Below are positions 12,701 to 18,156 of a DNA stretch of 43,777 nucleotides, piece by piece. The stretch covers positions 1 to 43,777 of the forward strand of contig JAFTPH010000039.1 of assembly GCA_017463365.1 (NCBI GenBank). Reading direction: 5' to 3'. The DNA is from Bacilli bacterium. GTDB taxonomy: Bacteria; Bacillota_I; Bacilli_A; ML615J-28; CAG-313. The translations under genes and the position numbers were made by a program. The first letter of the stretch is position 1. Every line of letters starts with the position of its first letter. The notes below the pieces were generated by a model. It had not been told where the DNA came from, ran no database searches, and saw only the letters and a program-made list of their open reading frames with translations.

Positions 12701-12777
12701 TCTATTTCAAAAATAAAAAACAAGAAAAACAAGAAGAAGCTCCTGCTGAAGAAACTAAAGAAGAAACTCAAGAATAA
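703..12777 (+). CDS. Giant (4,024 aa) secreted membrane-anchored protein with two SGNH-like regions, a helical repeat stalk and Cys-rich repeats
   Basis: Residues 1-33 are a signal peptide (hydrophobic core, VSA before the cut). The first SGNH/GDSL-hydrolase-like region has GDS with Ser46, a GSGNSNFG block near 226-233 and HPNENGH near 926-932. It is very long because about 600 mostly helical residues are inserted. Residues ~950-3145 are almost unbroken Ala/Glu/Lys/Val helix with recurring EAVAY(V/I)KA and EYAETAY motifs, nearly without Pro or Cys. A second SGNH region follows: GDS at Ser3159, GANNFG at 3250-3255, LHPSTLGH at 3450-3457. Then come Cys-rich repeats (~3480-3960), a membrane helix (~3975-4003) and a charged tail. 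It should sit outside the cell on a long stalk, held by the membrane helix; no LPXTG is seen. Esterase activity is uncertain because the usual Asp three before the catalytic His is missing in both regions. The ATG is supported by GGAGG. Confidence 0.9.
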   Translation: MKRQNVRIFRSFVALVTLLCAIVGMASVLYVSADSNTLNYVSLGDSMTNGFGLDGYDDLHKGEGYYEYTNGYKDYGYEAYPNQFAEYLATLDQNGDGEKDIVNHSQLAMSAMRIEDLNFLLHFDYNNPEQVAFVKDADKDNWSKGVEAEWNKLFAYGDRWTLSEFVNDYRFHQWYRGETDENSVSFLMGKTAANYQSLADVQANPTPAFAYEMQEAVKDADIISIGSGNSNFGVFLLGRIMNCIGFGGGSIEYDAWIDFDRALDSLNGEYASHTKTIVSQIQTTIKEQLNSLSAAGLPTETVEALYNAMAYTVVSYLVNYVQATDRIMALKASNKDVTKQDVELIYVGLMNTLNGFIVELNVDGAKKTIDLGVYMDKALTLANTYIASYATLQQLLGNELYATSTFYVAEADDVECLISSFEKDITSKDNVIRDRFITEIVGEKGNGMIWGLLAPVINGSGDESGMFEKLLGSNADLLALELVPVTLADVEAYEKFVASGNNDYTKTELTGSKMLSCAMYLAFEKAVIEGSKHSVISLDAFLNLGNLGGVFNGVMGELGNLDLSAVADVKDQLMTILFADIYEKVVVPNLAENWKTTNSPLKVEVGGTVVPNITITYEEAILAFADSLIPEGKENDVDEKAKALATAEMYIGIMAYIHENIKAIDLTVAGTMEGGKASLDLSGVSDKMLDIVQTNLTPLGEDYFEVIITEDLIYAWRDQVALVNPGDDEVIKQQKYKEWLESNEITIDLSKAFSAITTTNGTVEGLKVTCSYDKLEAVLKDLGITVDSSYNVWHLAYAVIKLGQKLNGDIPENVLGAENGIPIKDASGKISFSVALTGYKNVCEDGLFNNYANEVLGIEGVYGTDFNTMDIAKRYVGITYGGKLAMSAIGKNLTDVLSGALTSDDTLMGLLHLFGRCLIGNGLGVHPNENGHDTLYQAMVNAYENKITAQKYTIEKATNVLLIMQSYIEEYADELYEYGYQYADSKGYIDAVKNKVAELKAVLQEIKEWVENADIDGRVKDKILTLIQTAENALNKIINILANDLASTIAGLKAEIKGLLESVDRTIERIIALAERVANDTFTALTNKLNEINNKLHDIVNKVIVTSKEFAEQVKQIILAELLEAKGDLKAALASAKAKVKLFLEETTEKLTAAAKELYTEIVNQILAEVEALVDYAEAKFEALESKLAYIKEQLDAAVDKAIETVEVKYAELKQALVEIKAEIKAALAEVKELSEQAYAEIMAAAEEAIAKALLVAGKAKEIAEFAKEVAAIIIAELEAAPGKIEEALAAAKVKVEAYVKEVIAETDAALAELYQDVANYVYAVYEEAVAYAKGKYQEAKDILACIKEQVKDVVAEAVAYAEQKYMDLQAVVEEVKAAVKAAIQAAEDKIADAEALVEQIKAEAKQALADALAAIEEKWLEAKSQAEQMKAELAKALAVVKAESVELYNQLMEKVNGVVDFAGQTAETIEQMFAYAEEIKAIIIEELNNAKGDLKAALADAKAKVEEMVAGATAEAKAVVKAIADKVIAKVEEAVAYAEATYVDVKEAVAYVKAELAKAVEEAKQAVKEVIAFVQEVEAILEEAAEKAQSAKEYADLVIAKIEALAQEASETVKALAQEIITEIKEAAEYAEDVYADAVEAVAYVKATVKAKLVEIKAEVEAFVEQVEAVVTAKLESAENALKEAAINAKAKLEQLVADAKEAKELVKAIVNKVVAALDKAVEYATNTYEGLKEAVAYVEAEIAKAIEEVKAEVAELKEFASEVKAIITKLADSTGDAIEAAKQAVAEIKELAKDANEYAKLLAAKVVEELEAAIEYAQNAFEDATQAAEYIKGLVVRLINAVDTLVAETEELIDQLDSIFGQFVDIKDTINNALEAAKAAVDELISGAGEAAEIAKYVAAVMFKLVEEGVKALIETSTSLTEVLEAVVELVEAAAKTVTDINDLLAQFINKLDEIVAGLAEASGDVKEAVEQAIAQIEALIAEVKETLPTALAEIFETLAQKVISILREAAESCETIKEVLDYVKPLVKEAIDNLVEFVKNHYQDPVAILEYVRAEVKAALEALKLLSDELYNEVSSLVDSAFNAIKNAITNAEELKAFAEKVIAVILEELRNAGEDLEAAWECAKDKVYQLLADAIKGLPEELAARYQEVVEAIVKAVDDAVKYADGFLTSVQTKVNYIKAELKEAINEAIACIKEKYLDAKQTILDYKAQISEALAKAEFMTNELYGQLMDVVDEVFDKAIAGVESAKEIVKFVDQVKDIIIAELQNNVTSLQAALEAAKAKVEALVAEAGEYAEIVAVIAEQIIAKVEEAVAYAEAHYEDIKEAVAYVEAKLAEAVAEAKAAVEKAMEFVKQVEAIIDEIAENADDVQAAVEEAIAKIEALVAEAGEYAELVKAIAEKVIATLKEAAEYAETAYADAKEAVAYIKATAKEALAEIKAEVEAFVEQVKAAIECKIECVTNALQAALQEVKAEVEALVAEASQAAKAVVDQIMAEVEAAIEYAEETYANIVDAVAYVEAKLEEIADEALVVLEEVVKFLEQVDVILAEVAEKAETAKEYVELAIPQIEALVAKAGEYAEVIAKVAEQVIAQIKAAAEYAETAYADAKEAIAYIKAEAEKELAKLSEEFLVVLEKVVIALEQFDVIMNEVEAKFEVAEEKVKELIAKAEEYAEIYGPVAEEIIAAVKEVIDFAVEAYGPTKEAVEYIISVLPEVVEAVKETYIAVKPVVEQITEALNKAIEVIKDHPEEVKAIINAVAEGVTTIIENADEIVEFIKQVQVIIEEAIENAKDLPEAIAQAKAEVEALIAQAKAEIKAELEAIAEQIFAKVEEAVDFVEGVYGDALDAIEKIEAEYLELKAAIAQTKAEIEEALAEIKATASDVYNEIMAEVNKVVDFVEQTSEYAKEVIEYAKEVKAIIIAEIEAAPENLEKALEAAKEKVEALLAEAVEGVTEEIAALYNQVTEQIFKQVEIAIQYAEGVYNDTVEAVEYVINEVVTAVEEVIAEIEAAYLDVVANVEYIINNVETIIADALEQMYENRVEIIIAVDKALLELAEVIDDVVVEILSTYNDITNGIKEVITSLEAHLPVEEILAKFDEVSEMVEDFIVDCGEIASDALKEYQKISAFVKAVIKRVLAVETVEHYSPNADSFYVALGDSLVNGTGMEAATYSYLLAEALELDLNTQYAQLGVNGIRTNDLYYILNPEAVVDQYYLDNVEPIIAELGGMDVVRAEIVDAIVKADLITLQVGANNFGNYLVNQLMNYFLGAETYEMDWDAFTGYDLTDLMTVLKAEFADDLLAYAGLEVSEEEQEMLEDILDIVIFSYLDYAVNLEYTMQAIRAYNEDAYIVLTGTYNPFRDVYYDDGTGRVEVGQMIDQVVATIDTYLVQLGADEENCVYVEIPETQMLIDEMIEFGFVSTNLAEEMEIPGYEVPVPPYLVYAMMDSYVWLHPSTLGHEYIRDQILGVISHEINEEIWETDENGHWHACADCEEKFDYADHTFEWVIDSNPTTTDYGYKHEECTVCGYTRNENTPWGELVHECVPGTTWTTDATGHWHACSGCDVKHDFASHTFEWVVDQEAQEGVPGTKHEECTVCGYIQNEGTEIPALDHVHKPGTTWTTDATGHWHACSGCSEKLDFASHTFDWVVDQEAQVGVPGTKHEECTVCGYIQNEGTEIPALPNVHVHDLKYIPAKQSTCKERGHDAYYYCEGCDKYFVDSTASVETTPEKELRPLGGHTGGKATCSEKAVCVVCGRSYGFYGKHNLEYVEEVPATHKSEGIASHYKCKDCGKLFGAEGTELTEKDLVLDKIPHEGTGEWLSDETGHWHNCECGEKVDFAKHTFEWVVDKEPTTTEAGTKHEECTVCGYKQNEGTTIPATGHTHQMTKVPAKQATCEEDGNNEYYYCEDCGKYYKDANGVTETTPDAEKVKATGHTWGEWTVVTEATYDAPGLEERVCSCGEKETREIPQLVKEGLPVWAIILIVLGSLAVLGGAGYAAWFFYFKNKKQEKQEEAPAEETKEETQE
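3580..10120 (+). repeat. About 2,200-residue Ala/Glu/Lys helical repeat tract inside the giant gene
   Basis: Diverged protein-level repeats rather than identical DNA copies. Segments such as YADAKEAVAYIKA and AEVEALVAEAGEYAE recur roughly every 80-110 residues. Codon choice is narrow (GCT/GCA, GAA, AAA dominate). Amphipathic periodicity suggests a coiled coil or apolipoprotein/LEA-like long helix. The antisense strand therefore shows long low-complexity open frames that are not genes. Confidence 0.85.
11150..12500 (+). repeat. Cys-pair repeats (four of one kind, two of another) near the C-terminus of the giant protein
   Basis: Four copies of a ~55-residue unit begin with GHWH followed by CxxC or CxC (third-copy opening: GHWHACSGC) and end with KHEECTVCGY plus N-E-x-T. 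They lie near 11150-11310, 11340-11520, 11570-11745 and 12170-12335. Copies 2 and 3 are nearly identical in DNA, indicating recent duplication. Two copies of another unit (PAK-x-x-TC ... YYYCE-x-C) lie near 11770-11890 and 12360-12480. The paired CxxC motifs could bind zinc or form disulfides outside the cell. Such repeats are common in surface proteins of gut Firmicutes. Confidence 0.85.
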
Positions 12778-12799
12778 TAGTTTCTTGAAAACTAAAAAT

Positions 12800-12830
12800 A
12801 AGCAGTTCTCAAATTTTGAGAACTGCTTTT
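12800..12830 (+). terminator. Terminator of the giant gene
   Basis: A 13-bp stem (AAGCAGTTCTCAA with its complement) lies 23 bases after the stop codon and is followed by TTTTC. Confidence 0.85.
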
Positions 12831-12847
12831 CTTATATATAATTATAA

Positions 12848-12876
12848 TTGTCAAAAAATACTTTTCTTCATAATAT
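12848..12876 (+). promoter_or_regulatory. Promoter of the cysK-cysE operon
   Basis: TTGTCA at 12848-12853, a 17-base spacer and TAATAT at 12871-12876, 17 bases before the chosen ATG. The in-frame TTG at 12848 is part of this -35 box and so is not the start codon. Confidence 0.6.
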
Positions 12877-12892
12877 ATTAATAGGTGATAAA

Positions 12893-13732
12893 ATGAAAAT
12901 TAATATTGGTAATACTGATCTTATATATAAAGATGGATTATATTATAAATTAGAATATAATAATCCTACGGGATCGATAAAAGATCGTCCAGCATATAAT
13001 ATTTTATATGAGTATATTAACAAGGGAATCTTAAAAAAAGGTGATACCATAGTTGAAGCAACAAGTGGAAATATGGGGATCTCTTTAGCTTATTTTGGGG
13101 CTCATTTTGGCATCAATGTGGTAATAGTAATTCCAGATAATGTAAGTGTTGAAAGAGTGAAATTGCTTGAAAAATATGGTGCTAAGGTCATTTTAAAACA
13201 TAGTTTAATAGAATGTATTGAGGAAGTAAATTATTTAGTAAAAAAAGAAAAATATATTCCAATTAATCAGTTTGAAAATATATATAATTATCTTGCTTAT
13301 TTAAAAATGGGAAAGGAAATTTTTGAAAAACTAGAATATGTTGATTATATTATTTGTGGGATAGGAACAGCCGGAACAATTAGAGGGCTATCAGAATATA
13401 TAAAAAATAATAATTTAAAAACTAAAATTATTGGGGTTGAGCCAGATGAATCAGCAGTTATATCAAAAGGATTAACAGGAGTGCATAATATTCAAGGAAT
13501 TGGTGCGGGTTTTATTCCACCACTTTTAGATCTAAATAAAATAGATTTAATTGAAACAGTTAAAACAAGTGATGTCTTAAGTGATTTTAAAAAAAATAAT
13601 AGTTTAGGATTAGGGTTATCTGGTATAGCTTGTAAAATAGTTGGATTAAAGATTTTAGAAAAAGAAAAAGACGCCAAAATTGTTGTAATTGTTGCCGATG
13701 GAATTACAAGATATGAAAGTATGATTAAATGA
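12893..13732 (+). CDS. cysK: Cysteine synthase (O-acetylserine sulfhydrylase)
   Basis: PLP enzyme that makes cysteine from O-acetylserine and sulfide in the cytoplasm. [11 protein letters not shown] carries the PLP lysine (Lys30 of the chosen start). EATSGNMG at 55-62 is the Asn loop that binds substrate. GTAGTIRG near 164-171 is the phosphate-binding Gly/Thr loop. At 279 residues it is slightly shorter than the usual ~300-310. The ATG at 12893 is chosen because AGGTGA lies four bases upstream and the frame's upstream TTG falls in the promoter. The gene overlaps the next by four bases (ATGA), so the two are translated together. This pairing with serine acetyltransferase is the classical cysteine-synthase complex. 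The closely related beta-synthase is a less likely alternative. Confidence 0.9.
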   Translation: MKINIGNTDLIYKDGLYYKLEYNNPTGSIKDRPAYNILYEYINKGILKKGDTIVEATSGNMGISLAYFGAHFGINVVIVIPDNVSVERVKLLEKYGAKVILKHSLIECIEEVNYLVKKEKYIPINQFENIYNYLAYLKMGKEIFEKLEYVDYIICGIGTAGTIRGLSEYIKNNNLKTKIIGVEPDESAVISKGLTGVHNIQGIGAGFIPPLLDLNKIDLIETVKTSDVLSDFKKNNSLGLGLSGIACKIVGLKILEKEKDAKIVVIVADGITRYESMIK

Positions 13733-14241
13733 AATACTTAAAGTATCTTAAAGAAATGGATCCTGCATCAAAATCAATTATCCAAATTATTTTAACTTAC
13801 CCAATTGTTAAAGTGATGTTTTGGTACCGGATTGCTCATTTCTTATATTTAAAAAAACTATATTTAATTAGTAGTATTATAATGTATCGCGTTAGAAGGA
13901 AAACTGGCATTGAAATACACCCAGGAGCCCAAATTGGTAAAAACCTTTTTATTGATCATGGTATGGGAGTAGTCATTGGTGAAACCACAATTATTGGTAA
14001 TAACTGTACAATATATCAAGGAGCAGTACTTGGAGGAACGGGCAAAGAAAAAGGAAAGCGCCATCCAACAATTAAAGATAATGTCTTAATCGGAGCAGGT
14101 GCCATAATTCTTGGTAACATAACGATTCATGATAATGTTAAGATTGGAGCTAACGCAGTAGTGTTAAGTGATGTACCAAAAAATGTTACCATTGTTGGTC
14201 CAAAAGGAACAATAATTAAAAAAACTATTTATAACCAATAA
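13729..14241 (+). CDS. cysE: Serine O-acetyltransferase
   Basis: Makes O-acetylserine from serine and acetyl-CoA, the substrate of the preceding enzyme. The C-terminal two thirds is a left-handed beta-helix of hexapeptide repeats. It carries the CysE signature [20 protein letters not shown], then VIGETTIIG and the [16 protein letters not shown] loop. The catalytic His is expected in the DHG segment and the second in KRHP. At 170 residues it is the short Gram-positive form, with a reduced N-terminal helical part (the E. coli enzyme is over 270). The start overlaps the cysK stop (ATGA). I see no T-box or other cysteine-sensing leader. Confidence 0.92.
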   Translation: MKYLKYLKEMDPASKSIIQIILTYPIVKVMFWYRIAHFLYLKKLYLISSIIMYRVRRKTGIEIHPGAQIGKNLFIDHGMGVVIGETTIIGNNCTIYQGAVLGGTGKEKGKRHPTIKDNVLIGAGAIILGNITIHDNVKIGANAVVLSDVPKNVTIVGPKGTIIKKTIYNQ

Positions 14242-14286
14242 AAATAAATAATTTATTGTTATAATATATATAGGATTGTGAGTGTT

Positions 14287-15513
14287 ATGAAAAAAATTTT
14301 TATTTTTATTATGATAATATTTATGATATTTTTAAGTAGTTGTAATAATGATAATAAAGAAATTAAATATAGTTATTATGATGAATATAATATGCCACAC
14401 TTAACTGAAGAAGGTATTGAAAGAATAAAAAAAGATTATAAATCTTTTTATAAGGCTAAAGAATGTAATATATATCGTTTCTTAGGTGAGTATCATGGAA
14501 CGCTAGTTGTTCAAACCCAAAAGGGTGGATTATGTGCAGTTGAAGAAGAAAAAATTGAAGATATTACTTTTGTATATCCATATATAGGTAATAATTACCG
14601 GGTTAATATAGATGGTAAGTTTTATAGTTTAACAGAAGCGTATAATGAGAAAATAATAACTTATGACGATTTATTAGAAATAAAACGCGTAGATAATTTA
14701 GCATTTGAGTTTGAACGTGTTGATGTATGGGGTATTAATGACTTATGGTATTTAACAATTAGTGGCGAAAAGATGCTTAAAGAAGCTTATTTAGAACAAG
14801 TGCTAAAAGATGATAAATACCAACTTGATGATATATATGTTGAAAAATATGGTTGTAGTATAGCTGTTGAAACTGCTAGCGGTGGAGCAAGTGGTAAACC
14901 TGGATATGTATTCTTAATGAATTATGAAGGTAGTGGACTCATTCCATCTAAAAAACAACAAACGATTGCGGGATACACATTTGAATATATTGCTGGTGGT
15001 AGATTAATGATCTATTATGAGGGCAAAATCTATGATTTAGAAGAAATGTATAATGATGGGTTAATTAAAAAAGATCGAATTGAATTAATCAATAGTTATT
15101 TTTATCGCGCATATACTCTAGACTGGTTTTTAAAAGATCAAGAAGAAGCACTAGAAGCAATAGATGAATTAAATGTTAAAGAAGAATATATTGAGAAAGT
15201 TTTAAAAGATAAAAGTGTAAATGTAAGTGATATTGTTATTGATCAAGTTTATCCATTTGATTATAGTGATGGAATAAAATTCTTAATAAAATTTCAAAAC
15301 AATAAACAAATTATTACCCCTGATTATGAAAAAACAAGAATAAATGGTATTGAAGTAATGATTGATAAGAATAATCCTGTTTATTATATAAAAGTAGATA
15401 ATGGTAATATTGAATTTAACCCATTAGAAGAAGCTTACGATAAAGGGGAAGTAAGTAGAATGTACTTAAATGTGATTAACTATTATCAAGAAAATGTTTA
15501 TGAATTATATTAA
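14287..15513 (+). CDS. Lipoprotein with three internal EAY-type repeats
   Basis: Residues 1-18 are a lipoprotein signal; the lipobox LSSC gives lipid-modified Cys19. A short motif (Gly/Lys, Tyr-x-Leu, E-A/M-Y, a turn, then I-x-x-x-D/Y-L-x-x-I) recurs at about 110-133, 244-268 and 375-403: YSLTEAYNEKIITYDDL, YDLEEMYNDGLIKKDRI and FNPLEEAYDKGEVSRMYL. No catalytic motif is recognised, so function is unknown; an extracellular binding or envelope role is a guess. The ATG at 14287 is preferred over the GTG at 14278 because the GTG is only two bases after AGGA. TATAAT at 14260-14265 may be a promoter -10 box with a weak -35. It may also be read through from cysE, 45 bases away. Confidence 0.75.
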   Translation: MKKIFIFIMIIFMIFLSSCNNDNKEIKYSYYDEYNMPHLTEEGIERIKKDYKSFYKAKECNIYRFLGEYHGTLVVQTQKGGLCAVEEEKIEDITFVYPYIGNNYRVNIDGKFYSLTEAYNEKIITYDDLLEIKRVDNLAFEFERVDVWGINDLWYLTISGEKMLKEAYLEQVLKDDKYQLDDIYVEKYGCSIAVETASGGASGKPGYVFLMNYEGSGLIPSKKQQTIAGYTFEYIAGGRLMIYYEGKIYDLEEMYNDGLIKKDRIELINSYFYRAYTLDWFLKDQEEALEAIDELNVKEEYIEKVLKDKSVNVSDIVIDQVYPFDYSDGIKFLIKFQNNKQIITPDYEKTRINGIEVMIDKNNPVYYIKVDNGNIEFNPLEEAYDKGEVSRMYLNVINYYQENVYELY

Positions 15514-15519
15514 AAAATA

Positions 15520-15547
15520 AAAGGCTAGAAGATTTCTAGCCTTTATT
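15520..15547. terminator. Bidirectional terminator between the lipoprotein and the XRE gene
   Basis: AAAGGCTAGAA (15520-15530) pairs with TTCTAGCCTTT (15534-15544) across a 3-base loop, with A and T tracts on both sides. It overlaps the stop codon of the minus-strand gene and can serve both converging genes. Confidence 0.8.
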
Positions 15548-15907
15548 TGTTAAATTATATAGTGATTTTAAAATATTAGTTATTTCTTTCTTTTCTTCTT
15601 TGTTAGCGTTTTTAACAATCATTTGAATTGTTTCTTCTAATTCATCAGAGGAATCTTCTAGAAATTCTTCAACTACTCGTAAGAAGTCTTTTTCCGATGA
15701 AACAATTATTTCATCTTTTCCCAGCAAATAATCACATGGTATATTAAAGATTTTAGATAACTCAATTATTTGTTTAATTGATGGTTCACTTCGACCTGTT
15801 TCCCAACTAGATATAACATATTGTCTTACATTCATTTCTTTAGCTAGATCAATTTGAGAATAGTTATTTCTTATTCTTAATTTTTTTAATGTTTCACAAA
15901 AAGTCAT
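15536..15907 (-). CDS. XRE-family transcriptional regulator
   Basis: The N-terminal ~65 residues are a Cro/C1-type helix-turn-helix (KLRIRNNYSQIDLAKEMNVR, then SSWETGRSEPS and LSKIFNIPCDYLLG). The remaining ~55 residues are acidic, with EDSSDELEETIQM and a helical end, and may mediate dimerisation. The ATG at about 15907 is preferred because AGGTGA lies five bases upstream; the GTG three codons earlier lies within that ribosome site. It is divergent from the AbiE operon across a ~250-bp control region, so it may regulate itself or that operon, but AbiEi normally regulates its own operon. Coordinates of the start may be off by one. Confidence 0.8.
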   Translation of the reverse strand: MTFCETLKKLRIRNNYSQIDLAKEMNVRQYVISSWETGRSEPSIKQIIELSKIFNIPCDYLLGKDEIIVSSEKDFLRVVEEFLEDSSDELEETIQMIVKNANKEEKKEITNILKSLYNLTNKG

Positions 15908-15989
15908 AAAACTCACCTCGTTTAATATTATATCTAAAATATGTAAAAATTACAAATAAATAGATAATAAATTAAAAAATGCATAATAA

Positions 15990-16140
15990 TTGTATTTGAA
16001 ATTTTTATTTGATATAATATAACAGAAATCGTTAATTTATTTTAAAGGTTAAAAAAATACTCAAAATAGTAAAAAAAATTAATATATAGAGGAAAAAATT
16101 AACCTATTTATTTGATGTTTTCTTTTTATCTTGATATAAT
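15990..16140 (+). promoter_or_regulatory. AbiE operon control region: two promoters and an inverted repeat
   Basis: An upstream promoter (TTGTAT about 15990-15995, 17-base spacer, TATAAT about 16013-16018) and a downstream one (TTGATG 16112-16117, 17-base spacer, TATAAT 16135-16140). The downstream one would start transcription only ~10 bases before the ATG, giving an almost leaderless message. AGGTTAA (16046-16052) and TTAACCT (16099-16105) form an inverted pair between the two promoters. Known AbiEi proteins bind inverted repeats in their own promoter; assigning that role to this pair is inference. Confidence 0.5.
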
Positions 16141-16157
16141 GTTATTGGTGATAAAAA

Positions 16158-16898
16158 ATGAAATATTTGAGTGAATTAAATAAATTAAAGATTTTTAAGT
16201 TTAATGATTTTATAAATATAGTTGGTGATAGCAATTTAGCAAATGTAACATTACAAAATTATCTTAAAAGAGGATATATAAAAAGAATAAAATATAATTT
16301 ATATGGTACAGTCAGCTTTGAAACAAATGAATGCATTGTGGATAAATTTGTAATCGGATCAAATATTACGGATACATCATTTATATCTCATCATTCTGCA
16401 TTTGAATTTTATGGATATTACAATCAAATGTATAACGTAGTAAATGTTTCTTCAACTACAAAATTTAATTCTTTTGAATTTGAGAATAATAAGTATTCAT
16501 TGATAACTACATCTTTAACTTCTTTTGTTGATGAAATACGAGGAGTAAAAGTATCTTCAATTGAAAGAACAATTGTTGATTCTATAAAAGATTCGGGGAA
16601 ATATTCAGATCTCGAAGAAATTTTAAATTGTATTAAATTAATCCCCTACATTTCTATAAAAGAAATTTTAAAGTATTTAGAACAGATTAATTCTAAAATG
16701 CTTTATAAGAAAGTTGGAGTAATATTATCATTATTTAAAAAACATTTTAATATTCCAGAATCTTTTTTTATAAAATGCCATGAAGTATCCGATTCGGTAA
16801 AAGGATATTTTGATAATAACAAAGATGCACATGTTTATAATTCGGAATGGAAAATTTTTATCTATAAAGACTTACTTAATTATATCAATAAGGAGTGA
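16158..16898 (+). CDS. abiEi: AbiEi-type antitoxin and repressor
   Basis: First gene of a type IV toxin-antitoxin pair. The N-terminal ~60 residues look like the winged helix-turn-helix of this family (FKFNDFINIVGDSNLANVTL, then YLKRGYIKRIKYNLYG). The pattern SFISHHSAFEFYGYYNQ and the later SSIERTIVDSI match the conserved AbiEi/DUF4095-like core. In the family the protein represses its own operon and antagonises the toxin without stable binding. GGTGATAAAAA supplies the ribosome site. It overlaps the next gene by four bases (ATGA), the usual coupling for AbiE. The ~250-residue length is ordinary. Confidence 0.85.
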   Translation: MKYLSELNKLKIFKFNDFINIVGDSNLANVTLQNYLKRGYIKRIKYNLYGTVSFETNECIVDKFVIGSNITDTSFISHHSAFEFYGYYNQMYNVVNVSSTTKFNSFEFENNKYSLITTSLTSFVDEIRGVKVSSIERTIVDSIKDSGKYSDLEEILNCIKLIPYISIKEILKYLEQINSKMLYKKVGVILSLFKKHFNIPESFFIKCHEVSDSVKGYFDNNKDAHVYNSEWKIFIYKDLLNYINKE

Positions 16899-17863
16899 AA
16901 TGTATATTTAACTACAATAAACAAGAAATTATTTCTTTAGCAACAGAAAAAGGCTTTAGAAATGAAACGTTGGAAAAAGTATTAAGATTAATAGATGTAT
17001 TAAAATTTTTAAATACAACAGATGAAATAAGTTCATACTTAGTTCTTAAAGGAGGGACAGCGATAAACTTAACTATATTTGAGCTGCCTAGACTTAGTGT
17101 TGATATAGATTTGGACTTTTCTTTTAATGGTTCAAAAGACGAAATGATTAACAAAAGAAAAGAAATAACAGCAATTTTAAAAAGATATATGGAAATAAAT
17201 AATTATATGTTTAATGATGAGACAAAAAATAGATATGCTTTAGATTCTTTCGTTTTCAGTTATATTAATAATTTTGGAAATAAAGATAATTTGAAAATTG
17301 AAATAAACTATATGAATAGAAGTCATATTTATGATCCAATAATTAAAGATATTTCGTTATCATTTTTAAATTCTTTTAAAATTTTGACATTAAATAGGTA
17401 TGAATTATATGGATCTAAGATAAAAGCTCTCTTGGAAAGATGTACAATTAGAGATGTATATGATGTATATCATATGATAAAAGAAAATATATTCAATAAT
17501 AATGAGTATGGTCTTATAAAAAAATGTATTATTTTCTACATGGCAATTGGAAAAACAACAGAAAGAACTTTTCAAGAGGTAATAAATGATTTTGGAAAAA
17601 GAATTAGTATATTTGAAAAAGATAAAATTCCACAATATCTTTCGGCCACTCTAAGAAAAGATGAAAAATTTAGTATGAAAGAAGCTGTCTTGACTGTTAA
17701 AAGTTTTATTAATGACATTATGAATTTATCGGAAAATGAAATTAAGTTTTTATATGAATTTGATAATGGAAGTTATTGTCCTGAATTACTTTTTAGTGAA
17801 AAAGACGTTATAAATAGAATTATTAAACATCCAATGGCATTATGGAAAACTACCAATAAATAA
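16895..17863 (+). CDS. abiEii: AbiEii-type nucleotidyltransferase toxin
   Basis: A DNA polymerase beta-fold nucleotidyltransferase. KGGTAINL (about residues 51-58) and RLSVDIDLDF (about 67-76) give the G-G-T...D-x-D core that binds nucleotide and metal. The later KIEINY strand and ELYGSKIKALLERCTIRDVYD helix are also typical; the R-x-x-x-D-x-Y-D signature is strong. In studied systems this toxin adds nucleotides to RNA acceptors such as tRNA and causes abortive infection. The substrate here is unknown. It is translated with abiEi and closed by a perfect 16-bp hairpin terminator. Confidence 0.9.
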   Translation: MKCIFNYNKQEIISLATEKGFRNETLEKVLRLIDVLKFLNTTDEISSYLVLKGGTAINLTIFELPRLSVDIDLDFSFNGSKDEMINKRKEITAILKRYMEINNYMFNDETKNRYALDSFVFSYINNFGNKDNLKIEINYMNRSHIYDPIIKDISLSFLNSFKILTLNRYELYGSKIKALLERCTIRDVYDVYHMIKENIFNNNEYGLIKKCIIFYMAIGKTTERTFQEVINDFGKRISIFEKDKIPQYLSATLRKDEKFSMKEAVLTVKSFINDIMNLSENEIKFLYEFDNGSYCPELLFSEKDVINRIIKHPMALWKTTNK

Positions 17864-17873
17864 AGTGATTATT

Positions 17874-17905
17874 AAAAAAGAAATACATATATGTATTTCT
17901 TTTTT
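17874..17905. terminator. Terminator of the AbiE operon (perfect palindrome)
   Basis: A 32-base perfect inverted repeat starts 11 bases after the abiEii stop, with A6 on the left and T6 on the right. It can act in both directions. Confidence 0.85.
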
Positions 17906-17908
17906 AAC

Positions 17909-18097
17909 ATGTATGTCCACCAAAAATCAGATATTGAACTAATTGCTGATTTAGTTAAAACAAGTTCTAAAGTAACCCTTAAAGATATGGCAAACGCTAT
18001 AGGTAAAACGGTAAAGACAGTTCAAAGAATTATTAAAAGATCTAATAAAATAAAATATGTTGGTTCTAGTAAAACTGGTCATTGGGAAATAATATAA
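17909..18097 (+). pseudogene. Remnant of a winged-helix C-terminal domain (AlbA_2/Schlafen-type regulator)
   Basis: A 62-codon frame reads like the last domain of ATP-binding AlbA_2/Schlafen-type proteins. KVTLKDMANAIGKTVKTVQR is a helix-turn-helix, and IKYVGSSKTGHWEII is the typical closing strand of that family. The large N-terminal part is absent; the AbiE terminator lies directly upstream. The earlier in-frame ATG at 17891 is inside that hairpin, so it is not a credible start. No ribosome site precedes 17909. The best reading is a leftover from a deletion or insertion of the AbiE cassette. A functional 62-residue DNA-binding protein is possible but unlikely. Confidence 0.6.
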
Positions 18098-18104
18098 CAA
18101 ATAT

Positions 18105-18134
18105 TTGTCAAATAAGATCTGATTATGTTATAAT
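18105..18134 (+). promoter_or_regulatory. Promoter of the glycan-processing operon
   Basis: TTGTCA (18105-18110), an 18-base spacer and TATAAT (18129-18134), 22 bases before the chosen ATG at 18157. Confidence 0.7.
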
Positions 18135-18156
18135 AAAGTGTATTATGGAGGACTTT

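Noticed and set aside
12848-12892. TTG start for cysK 15 codons earlier
   Set aside because: That TTG is the -35 box of a good promoter, and the added residues do not match the family; AGGTGA supports the ATG at 12893.
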